Below, one piece after another: positions 16,901 to 25,304 of a stretch of DNA of 64,000 nt. The position numbers and the translations under genes were made by a program. The stretch's first letter is position 1; every line of letters begins with the position of its first letter. This DNA is from Flagellimonas chongwuensis. GTDB taxonomy: Bacteria > Bacteroidota > Bacteroidia > Flavobacteriales > Flavobacteriaceae. The stretch lies in NCBI RefSeq assembly GCF_013376415.1, contig NZ_WYET01000004.1, positions 744,001 through 808,000 on the forward strand, read 5' to 3'. The notes under the pieces were generated by a model. The model saw nothing but the letters and a program-made list of their open reading frames with translations, did no database searches and was not told where the DNA came from.

Positions 16901-19900
16901 CTCGCTGTCAAAACAATGGACTGATTGGTTCCATTATCGATTACTTCAAAAGTGTTGCTGGTTTGGAAATTGGTTCCATCAAATTGTGGGGTTCCATCAT
17001 TCATACTGTACGTGAACGACCCAGAACCAGTAGCTGCTCCTGTTCCGTCACCATTGGTATCAGTATAAACGGTAATCGTAGCTGTACTAAATTGATTGCT
17101 CGATGGATTACAGCTAAACTCTGTGTTCACTGCATTGATCTGAACTTGCGTAGGTTCGTCAATTATGATATCCCCTGAACGATCTGCACATCCCCTATCG
17201 GAAACTACCTCAACTTGATAGGTTCCCTGCGGTAGATTATCAAAGAGATTGGTCAATTGTGGTCCTGCCACTATTGTTGATGAAGAGCCTTGGTACAGTA
17301 CATAATTTATTGGAGTATCAGTGGCAGTTAACGGGTCCAATTCCACAGAAATTGTTCCATCATCAGCTCCAAAACAGGTAATATCGCTTTTTGGTGTAGC
17401 CGTAATCGCTGGAGTATCCACCGTGGAAACAATCACCTCGGCCTCATCGGAACACAAAGGACTTGTATTTGAATCCAAATCCGTTACCAAAATATTGTAA
17501 TCCCCGGGGTTAACATTGTTAAAAACATTGCTGGACTGGGGCAGTCCTATATCCGTTAAGGTAGCGGCATCCCTTAATTGGTACCTGAAATTACCACTAC
17601 CTCCAGTGGTATTTACGGTAATTACACCATCACCTGCATTACAGGTCGGGTAAGATGTAGCATCTGCTGAAATTGCGAAGAAGTCAAATACCTCCGCAGT
17701 TACCGTGTTGGTACATCCGTTGCCGTCCCTTACGGTAATCACATAACTTCCCGGATTAGGTACAATAAATGACGTACTCGATTGGAACCCACTTCCTAAA
17801 TCGTACTGGAACGTTTCTTCCGGCAATCCGGAACCTGTGGAAAGTGGAGAAACTATGTTGATTTGATATCCGCTGGTGGCCGTACACTGGTTTATCACAT
17901 CGATTACGGGGTCAGGAACGCCCGCCTCTTGGGTCACCGTTAGTGTGGTCAAAGCAGTACAGCCATTGGCATCCTGTACATAAAAGTCGTAGTCTGCTGG
18001 ATAAGGCCCTGGTACTTCAAAAGTAGTTTCTGATGTAAATGTTGATGGTGCTGCACTTCCTGCGGGTACATAGGCATAACTGTAAGGCTCCGTACTTCCA
18101 AAACCTCTTAAAGTAACCAAAGCTCCGGCATTACATGTAGCTTCCACAAAATTGTCTATGGCTATGGAAACTGAACTGATATCGATAAACGCCAAAGTAC
18201 TTCCACTACATCCCGTGGTATCGTCCGTGACGATTATTTGATAGTTCCCGGGCGCCAATCCTGTGATTGTTCCATTGTAAGGTATGGTTTCCCCAGTAAA
18301 AGATTGCGTTGAAACGGTTACTCCAGTATCCGTATTTTGAATAGTTACCGTAAAATTGCCAGCTGGCGAAATTCCAGAAACCTCATAATCAATGGAACCA
18401 CTGCCAGCCACATTACACGAAGCCGACAAGGATGTTGCGCTAACCGTAACAGGACTGGTTGGACCGATGGGTTCAATTTCTTCAATATAGGTACAGCCGT
18501 TGGCATCCCTTACTTCAACAAAGTAAGTGACACCGGGAACGACTTGACCGGTTACATCAAAAATATCGTTGTTAGGGCCCTCTCCCAGTGTCCATGTGGG
18601 ATCTCCCACAAGTCTAAATTCATAAGGTTCGGTTCCCCCACTGGCTTGAACACGATACGAAAATGAAGTATCAGAACATACTGTTGGTTCCGCATCAATA
18701 GGTGTCAAATCCAATTGATTTTGATCGATAACCACCTGAACGCGATCCTCACAACCTAAAGCATTAGTAATAACGACAGTATAATTGCCTAGAGGTAGGT
18801 TAGGAAAGGTGACCGTTGGGTCTGGTGAGCCTGGTGATGAAGCTACGGTTCCACCAAATTCATCCACCAACACATAATCATAAGGTGCCGCCGCTCCTGA
18901 AGTTACGTTGGCTTGAATAGATCCATAAACCTGATTAAATATTGATGAACAAACGGCATCCGTAGGCGTGGCAGTTGCTTCCAATGGGTCACTAGAACCT
19001 ATGGTTACATCATAAATAGGGCTAATACATCCTCTACTATCGCGAATTACAAACCCGGTATGGGTTCCCGCTCCATAACCCGAGAATATGTTCTGGCTAC
19101 CAAAGGTTGTCCCTCCGTCATTACTATATTCATAAGGAGGTATTCCTTGGGTGGTATCCGGAATCAGTTCTACAATACCACTTGTATCGTCCCCACATTG
19201 GGTGTCTGTTCCCACCACACTACCGGCAATGGTCTCTGGAGGGGAGATAGTCACCGTATTGGTTTCCGTAACACATCCCCGTGCATCGGTTACACTGAAC
19301 TGGAAGGTAGTATCTGTAATAATGGAACCATCGTTAGGAACACTGTACACAAAGGAATTTCCTGTAATATTGTTGTTATCCGTTGTATAAGGGGCGCCGT
19401 TGACGCTCACTTCATAAGTGCCGTAATCACCAGATGATGTATACCCATTGCTTATATTTACCTGAATTTGACCTGGAGGGCCTGCACAATCCAACTCTTG
19501 AATAGTAGTGGCATTTGCCATTAATTGAGGTTCGATAGTGAAGGACACGGTATCCCTACAATCATTGGCATCAACTACCTCAATAGTATATGCACCTGGA
19601 GTAAGACCGTTAAAACTGTTGCTACCTCCTAATACACCACCATTAATTCGGTATTGATAGGGTGCCAATCCGCCCGAAGCATTTACCACAAGTGTCGCTG
19701 CCGTAAAGTTATCGTAACAAAAATCGGAAGCTGCCATATCCAAAGTAAGCGTCGGAGCATCTAAACGTGTCAAGGTAAAAGTATCCGTAACAGTGCAACC
19801 GTTGGCATCACTTACGCTCACTTGGTACGTTCCTTCTTGAGAAAGATTGGAGAAGGTACTTCCGTTCTTTGGTCCTCTTGTGGAACCATCGGGCTGCGTC

Positions 19901-22284
19901 AAGGTATATCGGTTACCTCCCCATCCTCCGACGGTATTAACACGAACGGCCCCGGTATTTCCATTCTGACAGCTCATGTCGGTTATATCCAGACTAGAGA
20001 TATTGAAAGCTGTTGATGGCTCTTCTATCACCAATGTCGCTGTATCCGTGCAATTGGTTTCTTCATCGGTCACGGAAATCACGTAGCTTCCGGCGGATAG
20101 AGAGGTCAAAGCAATGATGCTATTACTCTGCCCTGTGGATACTGGGCCACCATCAACACTATAGCTATATGTTGAGTTGAATCCATCCACCAAAAATCGC
20201 CCTTGGCCGTCGGAATCTCCCAAACAGGTAACCACTCGGGTCTGCTGGGCTTGGACACCTATGGAGCTGATATCGGTAATGGCATAGTTTTCTTCGTAAG
20301 AACAACCTTCATCATCGGTTACCCTAAATGTATAGGTACCCAATCCTAGCCCTGTAAATGTATTGTTGTTACCATTGTTCACGGCACTGGCGGAAGGTGC
20401 AATAATTTCATAAGTATAAGTACCCGAACCACCTGTTACGCTTAAATCCAAAGAGGCCGTAGTGGTTATACAATCCAAGCTAGAAATACTGAAATCGATA
20501 TCCGTTGGTTTGTTCAAACTGTTAAAAGGAATGTCGGGCAAGGTCTGCACACAACCGTTGGCGTCACGCACCATCGGAGTGTACGTTCCGACCCCTAAGT
20601 TGGAAAATACATTGTTGGTTCCAAAACCAGCTCCAATGCTATATTCATAAGGTGCAGTTCCCCCGGAAACTCCGGAAATGGTTATTTGTCCACCATTTTC
20701 ATTGGTACAGACAGGAAAACTATCTGGAGTAGCCGTTGCCGTTATGGTTGATGGTGTTCCTATAGTTACTGTTTGAGGTGCAGTTGTACAAGTGAAAGAA
20801 TCTTGCTCATACCTAAGCACCAAATCGTAGATACCCGGTGCCAAGTTGGAAAACACATTACTTACTTGAAAGCTACCTCCATTATTGATGCTATATGTGA
20901 TTTCATAACCAAATCCACTCGTTACATTAACCGTGACCCTACCATCGTTGGCTCCGCCACAATTGGCATCTTCTTCCGTAAAAGTGAATATCGGGGGCGG
21001 AATATCTTCAACATCCACCGCTGCAGTTCGCTGACAGCCGTTTGCATCCTCGACCAAAATATTGTAGGTTCCGGCAGTTGAGACGGAAAAACTCGAAGTA
21101 CTGGAATAAGTTGAACCAAAAGGTCCTCCATCCACACTAAATCGATAAGGTGCAGTTCCTCCACTGGTGGACACATTCACATTTACTGATGTAGCGCCGC
21201 ATCCAAAACTGTCGGAAGCTGTCGCAGAGACCGCTAATGGGCTTATTCCTCCTCCAATTACAATTGGGTCGCCATCAATATCGGTAGTAACCGTTTCCGA
21301 ACAGTTATTGGTTTCTACACGAATGTTGTAGGTACCAGGACTTACGTTGGCAAAGGTGTAAGAGTCAGCCCCATTTGGACCAAATGTATCCACTGTCACC
21401 CCATTCTTCACCAGTCGGTATGTATAAAAACCGGGCACTCCGGAAACGTCCACGTCAATACTGCCCAATTCCCCACTACATAAAATATCATGGGTGGTCA
21501 CATCTACATTGATATCTAAATCATCAACCCTCAACATATTTGATGGAAAAACACATGCTGTTTCCGATACATTTTTTAAACGCACATATACGCGATAATC
21601 GCCTGGAGTTGTTATATCAAAAAACGGGGCATCTTGGTAAGGTCCTGCGGTACTGTTCAAACTGTATTCGTAACCTGCAGGAACATTCGTAACCTCCACT
21701 CTTCCCGGGTTCCCACAAACGATGTCTTCCTTGATAAGTTGTGGGTTCAATGGGTTCAGAGTTGACTTGAAGTAATAATATTGACCAGAATTTACACGTA
21801 CCCTAAACTCTCCTGCTGTTGACAAATTAAAAGTGGCTCCCGTACCGACCGTATTCCAAGTACAGGCATTATTAATCGTAGGACAATCGTCCACCACTGT
21901 TGGAGCACAACTATTTGGATCTAACTGCTGCCACTGGTAAGAACTCCCTGATTGACTCAGGGTGAGTGTTCTGGTATCGCTGGTACCGCACAAAAAGAAT
22001 TTGGCCACCGTGCTCCCATCATTGGGACAGGTAACCTCTTGATTGGCGCCATTGATAATGGTGGCAAACATTGCGGTCGTTGCGAACAGCTCTCTTTCTT
22101 CGTTGGACGCATTTTTTGAGGTTGCATCTAGATTCTTTTCTTGGGTATCGGCCTCTGTTGTTTTGGAAACCATATTTACTATAGCCCGAGCAACATGAGT
22201 TTTTGCTAATACTGTGGAACCGAAGATTGAAATGAACACCAACAACACGGCATATATAAAATGCCTTGTTTTTTGTGGGAGCAT
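13966..22284 (-). CDS. Giant SprB-repeat surface adhesin with type IX sorting domain
   Basis: A 2772-aa secreted protein. It begins with a signal peptide (hydrophobic residues about 10-26, TVLAKTH). Almost all the rest is a long tandem run of ~80-95-aa SprB-like repeats, each with a cysteine near the start (patterns such as 'CxxxxDG', 'VSGGTAPYxYS', 'FxNLxxGTYxVxVxDxNGC'). The last ~85 residues (NFFTPDGDNMNDYW, VIIYDRYGRVVARL, KWDGNYDGKPLPTGDYWY) form a CHU_C type B sorting domain, read by the type IX secretion system. SprB in Flavobacterium johnsoniae is the mobile gliding adhesin; this protein has the same build but need not be its orthologue. A SprF/PorP-like partner, often encoded directly downstream, is absent: the next feature downstream is tRNA-Pro and then the integrative element. 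Confidence 0.9.
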   Translation of the reverse strand: MLPQKTRHFIYAVLLVFISIFGSTVLAKTHVARAIVNMVSKTTEADTQEKNLDATSKNASNEERELFATTAMFATIINGANQEVTCPNDGSTVAKFFLCGTSDTRTLTLSQSGSSYQWQQLDPNSCAPTVVDDCPTINNACTWNTVGTGATFNLSTAGEFRVRVNSGQYYYFKSTLNPLNPQLIKEDIVCGNPGRVEVTNVPAGYEYSLNSTAGPYQDAPFFDITTPGDYRVYVRLKNVSETACVFPSNMLRVDDLDINVDVTTHDILCSGELGSIDVDVSGVPGFYTYRLVKNGVTVDTFGPNGADSYTFANVSPGTYNIRVETNNCSETVTTDIDGDPIVIGGGISPLAVSATASDSFGCGATSVNVNVSTSGGTAPYRFSVDGGPFGSTYSSTSSFSVSTAGTYNILVEDANGCQRTAAVDVEDIPPPIFTFTEEDANCGGANDGRVTVNVTSGFGYEITYSINNGGSFQVSNVFSNLAPGIYDLVLRYEQDSFTCTTAPQTVTIGTPSTITATATPDSFPVCTNENGGQITISGVSGGTAPYEYSIGAGFGTNNVFSNLGVGTYTPMVRDANGCVQTLPDIPFNSLNKPTDIDFSISSLDCITTTASLDLSVTGGSGTYTYEIIAPSASAVNNGNNNTFTGLGLGTYTFRVTDDEGCSYEENYAITDISSIGVQAQQTRVVTCLGDSDGQGRFLVDGFNSTYSYSVDGGPVSTGQSNSIIALTSLSAGSYVISVTDEETNCTDTATLVIEEPSTAFNISSLDITDMSCQNGNTGAVRVNTVGGWGGNRYTLTQPDGSTRGPKNGSTFSNLSQEGTYQVSVSDANGCTVTDTFTLTRLDAPTLTLDMAASDFCYDNFTAATLVVNASGGLAPYQYRINGGVLGGSNSFNGLTPGAYTIEVVDANDCRDTVSFTIEPQLMANATTIQELDCAGPPGQIQVNISNGYTSSGDYGTYEVSVNGAPYTTDNNNITGNSFVYSVPNDGSIITDTTFQFSVTDARGCVTETNTVTISPPETIAGSVVGTDTQCGDDTSGIVELIPDTTQGIPPYEYSNDGGTTFGSQNIFSGYGAGTHTGFVIRDSRGCISPIYDVTIGSSDPLEATATPTDAVCSSIFNQVYGSIQANVTSGAAAPYDYVLVDEFGGTVASSPGSPDPTVTFPNLPLGNYTVVITNALGCEDRVQVVIDQNQLDLTPIDAEPTVCSDTSFSYRVQASGGTEPYEFRLVGDPTWTLGEGPNNDIFDVTGQVVPGVTYFVEVRDANGCTYIEEIEPIGPTSPVTVSATSLSASCNVAGSGSIDYEVSGISPAGNFTVTIQNTDTGVTVSTQSFTGETIPYNGTITGLAPGNYQIIVTDDTTGCSGSTLAFIDISSVSIAIDNFVEATCNAGALVTLRGFGSTEPYSYAYVPAGSAAPSTFTSETTFEVPGPYPADYDFYVQDANGCTALTTLTVTQEAGVPDPVIDVINQCTATSGYQINIVSPLSTGSGLPEETFQYDLGSGFQSSTSFIVPNPGSYVITVRDGNGCTNTVTAEVFDFFAISADATSYPTCNAGDGVITVNTTGGSGNFRYQLRDAATLTDIGLPQSSNVFNNVNPGDYNILVTDLDSNTSPLCSDEAEVIVSTVDTPAITATPKSDITCFGADDGTISVELDPLTATDTPINYVLYQGSSSTIVAGPQLTNLFDNLPQGTYQVEVVSDRGCADRSGDIIIDEPTQVQINAVNTEFSCNPSSNQFSTATITVYTDTNGDGTGAATGSGSFTYSMNDGTPQFDGTNFQTSNTFEVIDNGTNQSIVLTARDQNGCEITDTVTINTPTDITFSYNVNPITCDATGSGVSAGSIDIIINEGAGDYEVQILPLGSEPARSSGGSDRVTWDIATPGNYIFAVTDVGSGGCSYLTTTINMPEYNTIEAVIAELEPVTCFNGSDGVISLEINNYSGQYNYEVFARDNAGVETSTGITGTFDTNSPINTPERIENVPAGNLVVRIEALDSPFCDAVSNVTTVRSPDRVLTVDLLQTSPVTCNVPGLGEITASGDGGWGTYEYQLVASDGTIVVDYPNTNPVFENLSTDTYTVNIRDIEGCESSGNLFLPPPTDITADIRIVSPLACNNDNDAIIEAYNEAGGQGPGNYLYQLNRITDGTNSGLQTTPRFGNLSAGDYRITIFDGWNCSAQTDVITISDPEIVIAELREIQPPGCGDLGIMELTVTNPEPGVSYSYRRAGTGGTFIDFGVGMTSVQISADISVDAGPFQYEVQNSNGCPYETSNQVSLDPAAPLVINLDLTNATINCAGEATGIIRSEAFGGIGNYTYTLVNSNTLPVTAASIVRPTQNSGIFRELNPGRYFVYAQSGGCEVMSTPIDIEPKDPLVLDYLEAVPVLCAGDMNGQIIIEASGGTGQIRYSISDTLSEFFEGDDPANPNRKTFNDLAPRTYDIIIQDDLGCTITRTVEITQPMELVAGVVETTPETCMGDGDGSMTLEITGGTAPYYTSVNSADDADFVQNDGLFFDNLQGGETYVVFVRDANGCQTNVIAEIGIGVDIVAEPVVEYGCEGIFPNSTVTINIADGSQLSNLLFSLDVDDIQMATNQRTFGDLPAGEHTVYIYHANGCVTFTEFEVEAYEPLTLEATKTGPDEVTAIATGGFGGYEYFFQGESFGEENVFNIIQDSNITIMVRDQNGCEATLVMPFNFEGMPEMPNFFTPDGDNMNDYWYPGNREYFPNIDVIIYDRYGRVVARLDQVKKWDGNYDGKPLPTGDYWYVVNANDTEKQRFVGHFTLYRD

Positions 22285-22436
22285 AGGTTAAGTCTTGTTA
22301 AGAAGAACATTTAGATTTGGGATCTCAATATTCTTTAATAGTAATTTTCTGTTCTTATAAAATTTCTCTTTATCTTTTGTGGAACGACGTCAAAAATGCC
22401 GTTTATCCATAAAATCTGTTATTTCAACGTAAAATT

Positions 22437-23555
22437 ATGCAAAATAGTCTCTTATTTCCCATTTTTTTCGTTGTACTGCTTAGTACATCTTGCGCACAAA
22501 CCCGCGATAAAGACATAAATACCCCCAAAACCATTGATTTTACTAAGGAGTTGGTGGTTGATGGTATTCAGAACGGATGGGGCATGGTTTTCTTGCCCGA
22601 TGGCGCCATTTTAACATCTGACAAAGCCGGAAGACTCCTTCTCCATACATCTGGCAATACCAAAGAGATTGAAAACCCGCCTAAAGTTTACAACAGAGGA
22701 CAGGGTGGATTAATGGATATTGAGTTGCATCCAAATTACGGTAAGAATGGCTGGATATATTTCTCCTATGCCTCAACCGAAGGTGATGATAAGGGAGGAC
22801 ATACAGCCATAATGAGGGCGAAATTAGCCAATACCAAGCTGGTAGACATTCAGCAACTTTACAAAGCGAGCCCCAACTCAACCAGAGGACAACACTTTGG
22901 ATCAAGAATTGAATTTGACCAAAATGGATACCTGTACTTTTCCATTGGAGAAAGAGGGAACAGAGATGTGAATCCACAAGATATTACCCGGGATGGCGGT
23001 AAAATTTATCGGTTACATGATGATGGCAGCATTCCCAAAGATAATCCGTTTGTTAACCAATCAGGCGCCAAAAAAGCCATATGGAGCTATGGACACCGAA
23101 ATCCTCAGGGCCTGGCATTGCATCCGGAAACAGGGGCCTTGTGGGAACACGAGCATGGTCCAAGGGGCGGGGATGAAATTAATATTATTCAAAAAGGAAA
23201 AAATTACGGATGGCCCATTGTTACTTACGGAATCAATTATAGTGGTACAAAAATCACTGATGAAACGTCCAAACCGGGCATGGAACAACCCTTATATCAA
23301 TGGACACCTTCCATTGCTCCATCGGGAATGACATTCGTTACATCGGATAAATATCCTAAATGGAAAGGTAGCTTACTGGTGGGGTCTTTGGCATTTCAAT
23401 ATCTTGAACGGTTGGAGCTAGAGAACAACAAAGTGGTATACCGGGAAAAGCTACTGGATGGCATAGGAAGGGTCCGCAATGTGCGCCAGGCCCCAGACGG
23501 TTTTATCTACGTTAGCGTAGAGGGCCAAGGCATCTATCGCTTGGTTCCCAAGTAA
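22437..23555 (+). CDS. PQQ-type soluble aldose/glucose dehydrogenase family lipoprotein
   Basis: A 372-aa beta-propeller protein of the GSDH family (YliI/Asd-like sugar dehydrogenases). A lipoprotein signal (LLSTSC, Cys20) predicts anchoring outside the cytoplasm. Family landmarks: RGQGGLMDIELHPNYG, HFGSRIEFDQNGYLYFSIGE, SYGHRNPQGLALHPETG, EHEHGPRGGDEINI and GKNYGWP. Such enzymes oxidise aldose sugars with PQQ as cofactor; the true substrate and whether this organism makes PQQ are not shown here. It is divergent from the giant adhesin gene (152-bp gap) and convergent with murQ (6-bp gap). Confidence 0.85.
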   Translation: MQNSLLFPIFFVVLLSTSCAQTRDKDINTPKTIDFTKELVVDGIQNGWGMVFLPDGAILTSDKAGRLLLHTSGNTKEIENPPKVYNRGQGGLMDIELHPNYGKNGWIYFSYASTEGDDKGGHTAIMRAKLANTKLVDIQQLYKASPNSTRGQHFGSRIEFDQNGYLYFSIGERGNRDVNPQDITRDGGKIYRLHDDGSIPKDNPFVNQSGAKKAIWSYGHRNPQGLALHPETGALWEHEHGPRGGDEINIIQKGKNYGWPIVTYGINYSGTKITDETSKPGMEQPLYQWTPSIAPSGMTFVTSDKYPKWKGSLLVGSLAFQYLERLELENNKVVYREKLLDGIGRVRNVRQAPDGFIYVSVEGQGIYRLVPK

Positions 23556-23561
23556 AATGGG

Positions 23562-24380
23562 CTACTTTTTGAGTGCATCTACCGCCAACTTTACCGAGCC
23601 ATATTTTATTAGCGCTTTTTCGGCATCATCATAATCAAGACCAAGCTCCTCCATAATATAGCGGGTGCCTCTATCCACTAATTTGGTGTTGCTCAATTGC
23701 ATGTTCACCATTTTATTTCCTTTTACCCTACCTACTCGAATCATCAGGGCAGTGGAAATCATGTTGAGCACCAATTTTTGGCTGGTCCCACTTTTCATTC
23801 GGGTACTACCGGTCAAGAACTCGGGCCCCACGTTCACTTCAATGGGAATATCGGTGGATTGAGCCAATGGTGAACCAGGATTGTTGGTTATACCTACCGT
23901 CAGAATACCGTGTGCTTTGGCACCCGCCACGCCTCCCAAGACGTAGGGGGTTGTACCCGAAGCGGCAATCCCGACCAATACATCATTTTCATTGATACTG
24001 TATTCTTGGAGGTCTTTCCATGCTTGTGCCGTGTCATCTTCTGCATTTTCCACTGCTTTGCGAATGGCCTGGTCCCCTCCTGCAATAAGTCCAATCACCT
24101 TATCGTAGGGCATTCCAAAGGTCGGCGGAATCTCAGAGGCATCAAGTATTCCAAGTCTACCACTGGTACCCGCACCAATATAAAATAGCCTGCCTCCTTT
24201 TTCAAAACGTTTGGCCATTTCATCAACCACTTTAGCCACTTGAGGGAGCACCAACTCAACAGCATCCGCTATTTTCTTGTCTTCATTGTTGATATTGGTC
24301 ACGATATCCAAAGTATCCATTTCATCCAATCGATCATAATTGGATGGTTCCTCAGTGATCTTGATATGTTTCTCTACCAC
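23562..24380 (-). CDS. murQ: N-acetylmuramic acid 6-phosphate etherase
   Basis: A 272-aa SIS-domain enzyme that splits the D-lactyl ether of MurNAc-6-phosphate to give GlcNAc-6-phosphate, a cytosolic step in cell-wall sugar recycling. Seen: the N-terminal signature KITEEPSNYDRLDEM, FYIGAGTSGRLGILDASEIPPTF (with the conserved Glu), VENAEDD, GIAASGTTPYVLG, and GSTRMKSGTSQKLVLNM. The start codon is GTG at 24380; no ATG precedes the conserved KITE motif. It follows the regulator gene by 4 nt, so the two form one transcript. It works with AnmK (makes the substrate) and NagB (uses the product after deacetylation) encoded across the divergent promoter. Confidence 0.95.
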   Translation of the reverse strand: MVEKHIKITEEPSNYDRLDEMDTLDIVTNINNEDKKIADAVELVLPQVAKVVDEMAKRFEKGGRLFYIGAGTSGRLGILDASEIPPTFGMPYDKVIGLIAGGDQAIRKAVENAEDDTAQAWKDLQEYSINENDVLVGIAASGTTPYVLGGVAGAKAHGILTVGITNNPGSPLAQSTDIPIEVNVGPEFLTGSTRMKSGTSQKLVLNMISTALMIRVGRVKGNKMVNMQLSNTKLVDRGTRYIMEELGLDYDDAEKALIKYGSVKLAVDALKK

Positions 24381-24384
24381 TACT

Positions 24385-25134
24385 TTATAGTATTTGTATG
24401 TTCAAATTTTTAAATGCTTCTAATTTTGCGTCCCAAGGTTCCAGCTCTGTAATCATAGTATTGATGACATTTAGGTGGCAAGTTTTAAACCGATGTTGGG
24501 AATTTAGCTTCTCCGAGATGCATAAAAGCACTGTTTTCTTTGATGCATTGATCACTGCCTTTTTGGTCTGCACCACATCCCAATCAAACTCCGTTAACCC
24601 AAATTCAGGATCCACATAACCCGTCCCAATAAAACTATAATCTACTTTTATATCGGATAAGGCATGGATTGTACTGGGCCCCATAGCCATTTGTGAATCC
24701 TTGGAAAGCGCTCCCCCTATAAAAATAGTTTCAACATTGGGTTTACGCAACAATTCCATGGCCACAGGCAAACTTAAGGTAAAGCAGGTAAGCTTCAGGT
24801 TTGTCGGCAATAATTTTGCCAGCTCCAAACATGTGGTTCCTCCATCAATAAGAATTACACTGTTGTTCCTCAGCAAACTTATGGCCTTTTTTGCTATGAT
24901 AATTTTCTTGTCCAAAGCGTAAACATTGTTCCGTTGAGGGGCATGATTTGTAAACCCCAATGAAACCGCACCACCATGCACCTTGATAAGCATATTTTCC
25001 TCATCAAGTTCCTTGACATCCCTTCTTACGGTATCCACGGATACATTGAGTTTATCCGCCAAATCCGTTAGCAGTACCCTATTGTGCAATTCCACCTCAT
25101 TCAGAATGGAATGTTGCCTTTCTTCCTTTAGCAT
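24385..25134 (-). CDS. DeoR/GlpR-family transcriptional regulator
   Basis: A 249-aa repressor-type protein: N-terminal DeoR winged helix (RQHSILNEVELHNRVLLTDL, LNVSVDTVRRDVKELDEENM, VHGGAVSL) and a C-terminal sugar-phosphate-sensing domain (NSVILIDGGTTCLELAKLLP, FIGGALSKDSQMAMGP, DYSFIGTGYVDPEFGLTEFDW). Family members are usually released from DNA by a phosphorylated sugar. Its position between murQ and nagB suggests that it controls amino-sugar and muropeptide recycling genes and senses a phosphosugar such as GlcN-6-P or MurNAc-6-P; the effector is inference. Probable binding sites are the palindrome and TTGCAA-like repeats at 25179-25276. Confidence 0.9.
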   Translation of the reverse strand: MLKEERQHSILNEVELHNRVLLTDLADKLNVSVDTVRRDVKELDEENMLIKVHGGAVSLGFTNHAPQRNNVYALDKKIIIAKKAISLLRNNSVILIDGGTTCLELAKLLPTNLKLTCFTLSLPVAMELLRKPNVETIFIGGALSKDSQMAMGPSTIHALSDIKVDYSFIGTGYVDPEFGLTEFDWDVVQTKKAVINASKKTVLLCISEKLNSQHRFKTCHLNVINTMITELEPWDAKLEAFKNLNIQIL

Positions 25135-25178
25135 CTAATAAATCCTTGACATCTAATAAATTCAAAAGTAGAAAACAA

Positions 25179-25276
25179 TTGCAACATATCTTTTAAATCA
25201 ACTACAATATTTTTTTAAACTTGCAAAAAACTGCAATTTGATTGCAGTTTTTTTCGATTTTTAATTATATTTGCAG
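25179..25276. promoter_or_regulatory. Divergent operator region: perfect palindrome plus TTGCAA-like half-sites
   Basis: A perfect 12-bp inverted repeat, AAAAAACTGCAA (25225-25236) and TTGCAGTTTTTT (25242-25253), has a 5-bp spacer. More half-sites of the same kind occur at 25179 (TTGCAA), 25221 (TTGCAA) and 25271 (TTGCAG, joined to the -7 box). This is the only gap between the regulator/murQ operon and nagB, so it is the natural operator for the DeoR-family protein. The arms also resemble a weak terminator stem, but a terminator would not be expected between divergent starts. Confidence 0.65.
25266..25273 (+). promoter_or_regulatory. nagB promoter -7 box
   Basis: TATATTTG is an exact match to the Bacteroidota -7 consensus TAnnTTTG, 31 nt before the nagB ATG. 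A TTG at 25242-25244, inside the palindrome, lies 21 bp upstream, slightly long for a -33 box. Repressor bound to the palindrome would block this promoter. Confidence 0.6.
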
Positions 25277-25304
25277 CATAAAATTGGTCAAAACCCATTA
25301 AAAC

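Noticed and set aside
13987-21176. Many open frames antisense to the giant adhesin gene, up to 179 codons
   Set aside because: They mirror the repeat structure and codon bias of the adhesin, have no domain pattern and no promoter or start context.
13966-22284. Tandem repeats that might suggest a CRISPR-like or satellite array
   Set aside because: The repeats are protein-level SprB repeats of 80-95 codons, degenerate in DNA, with an unbroken reading frame.
25225-25254. Palindrome with a T-run read as a terminator
   Set aside because: It sits between two divergent genes, where no transcript would need to end, and shares half-sites with the surrounding region, so an operator is the better reading.
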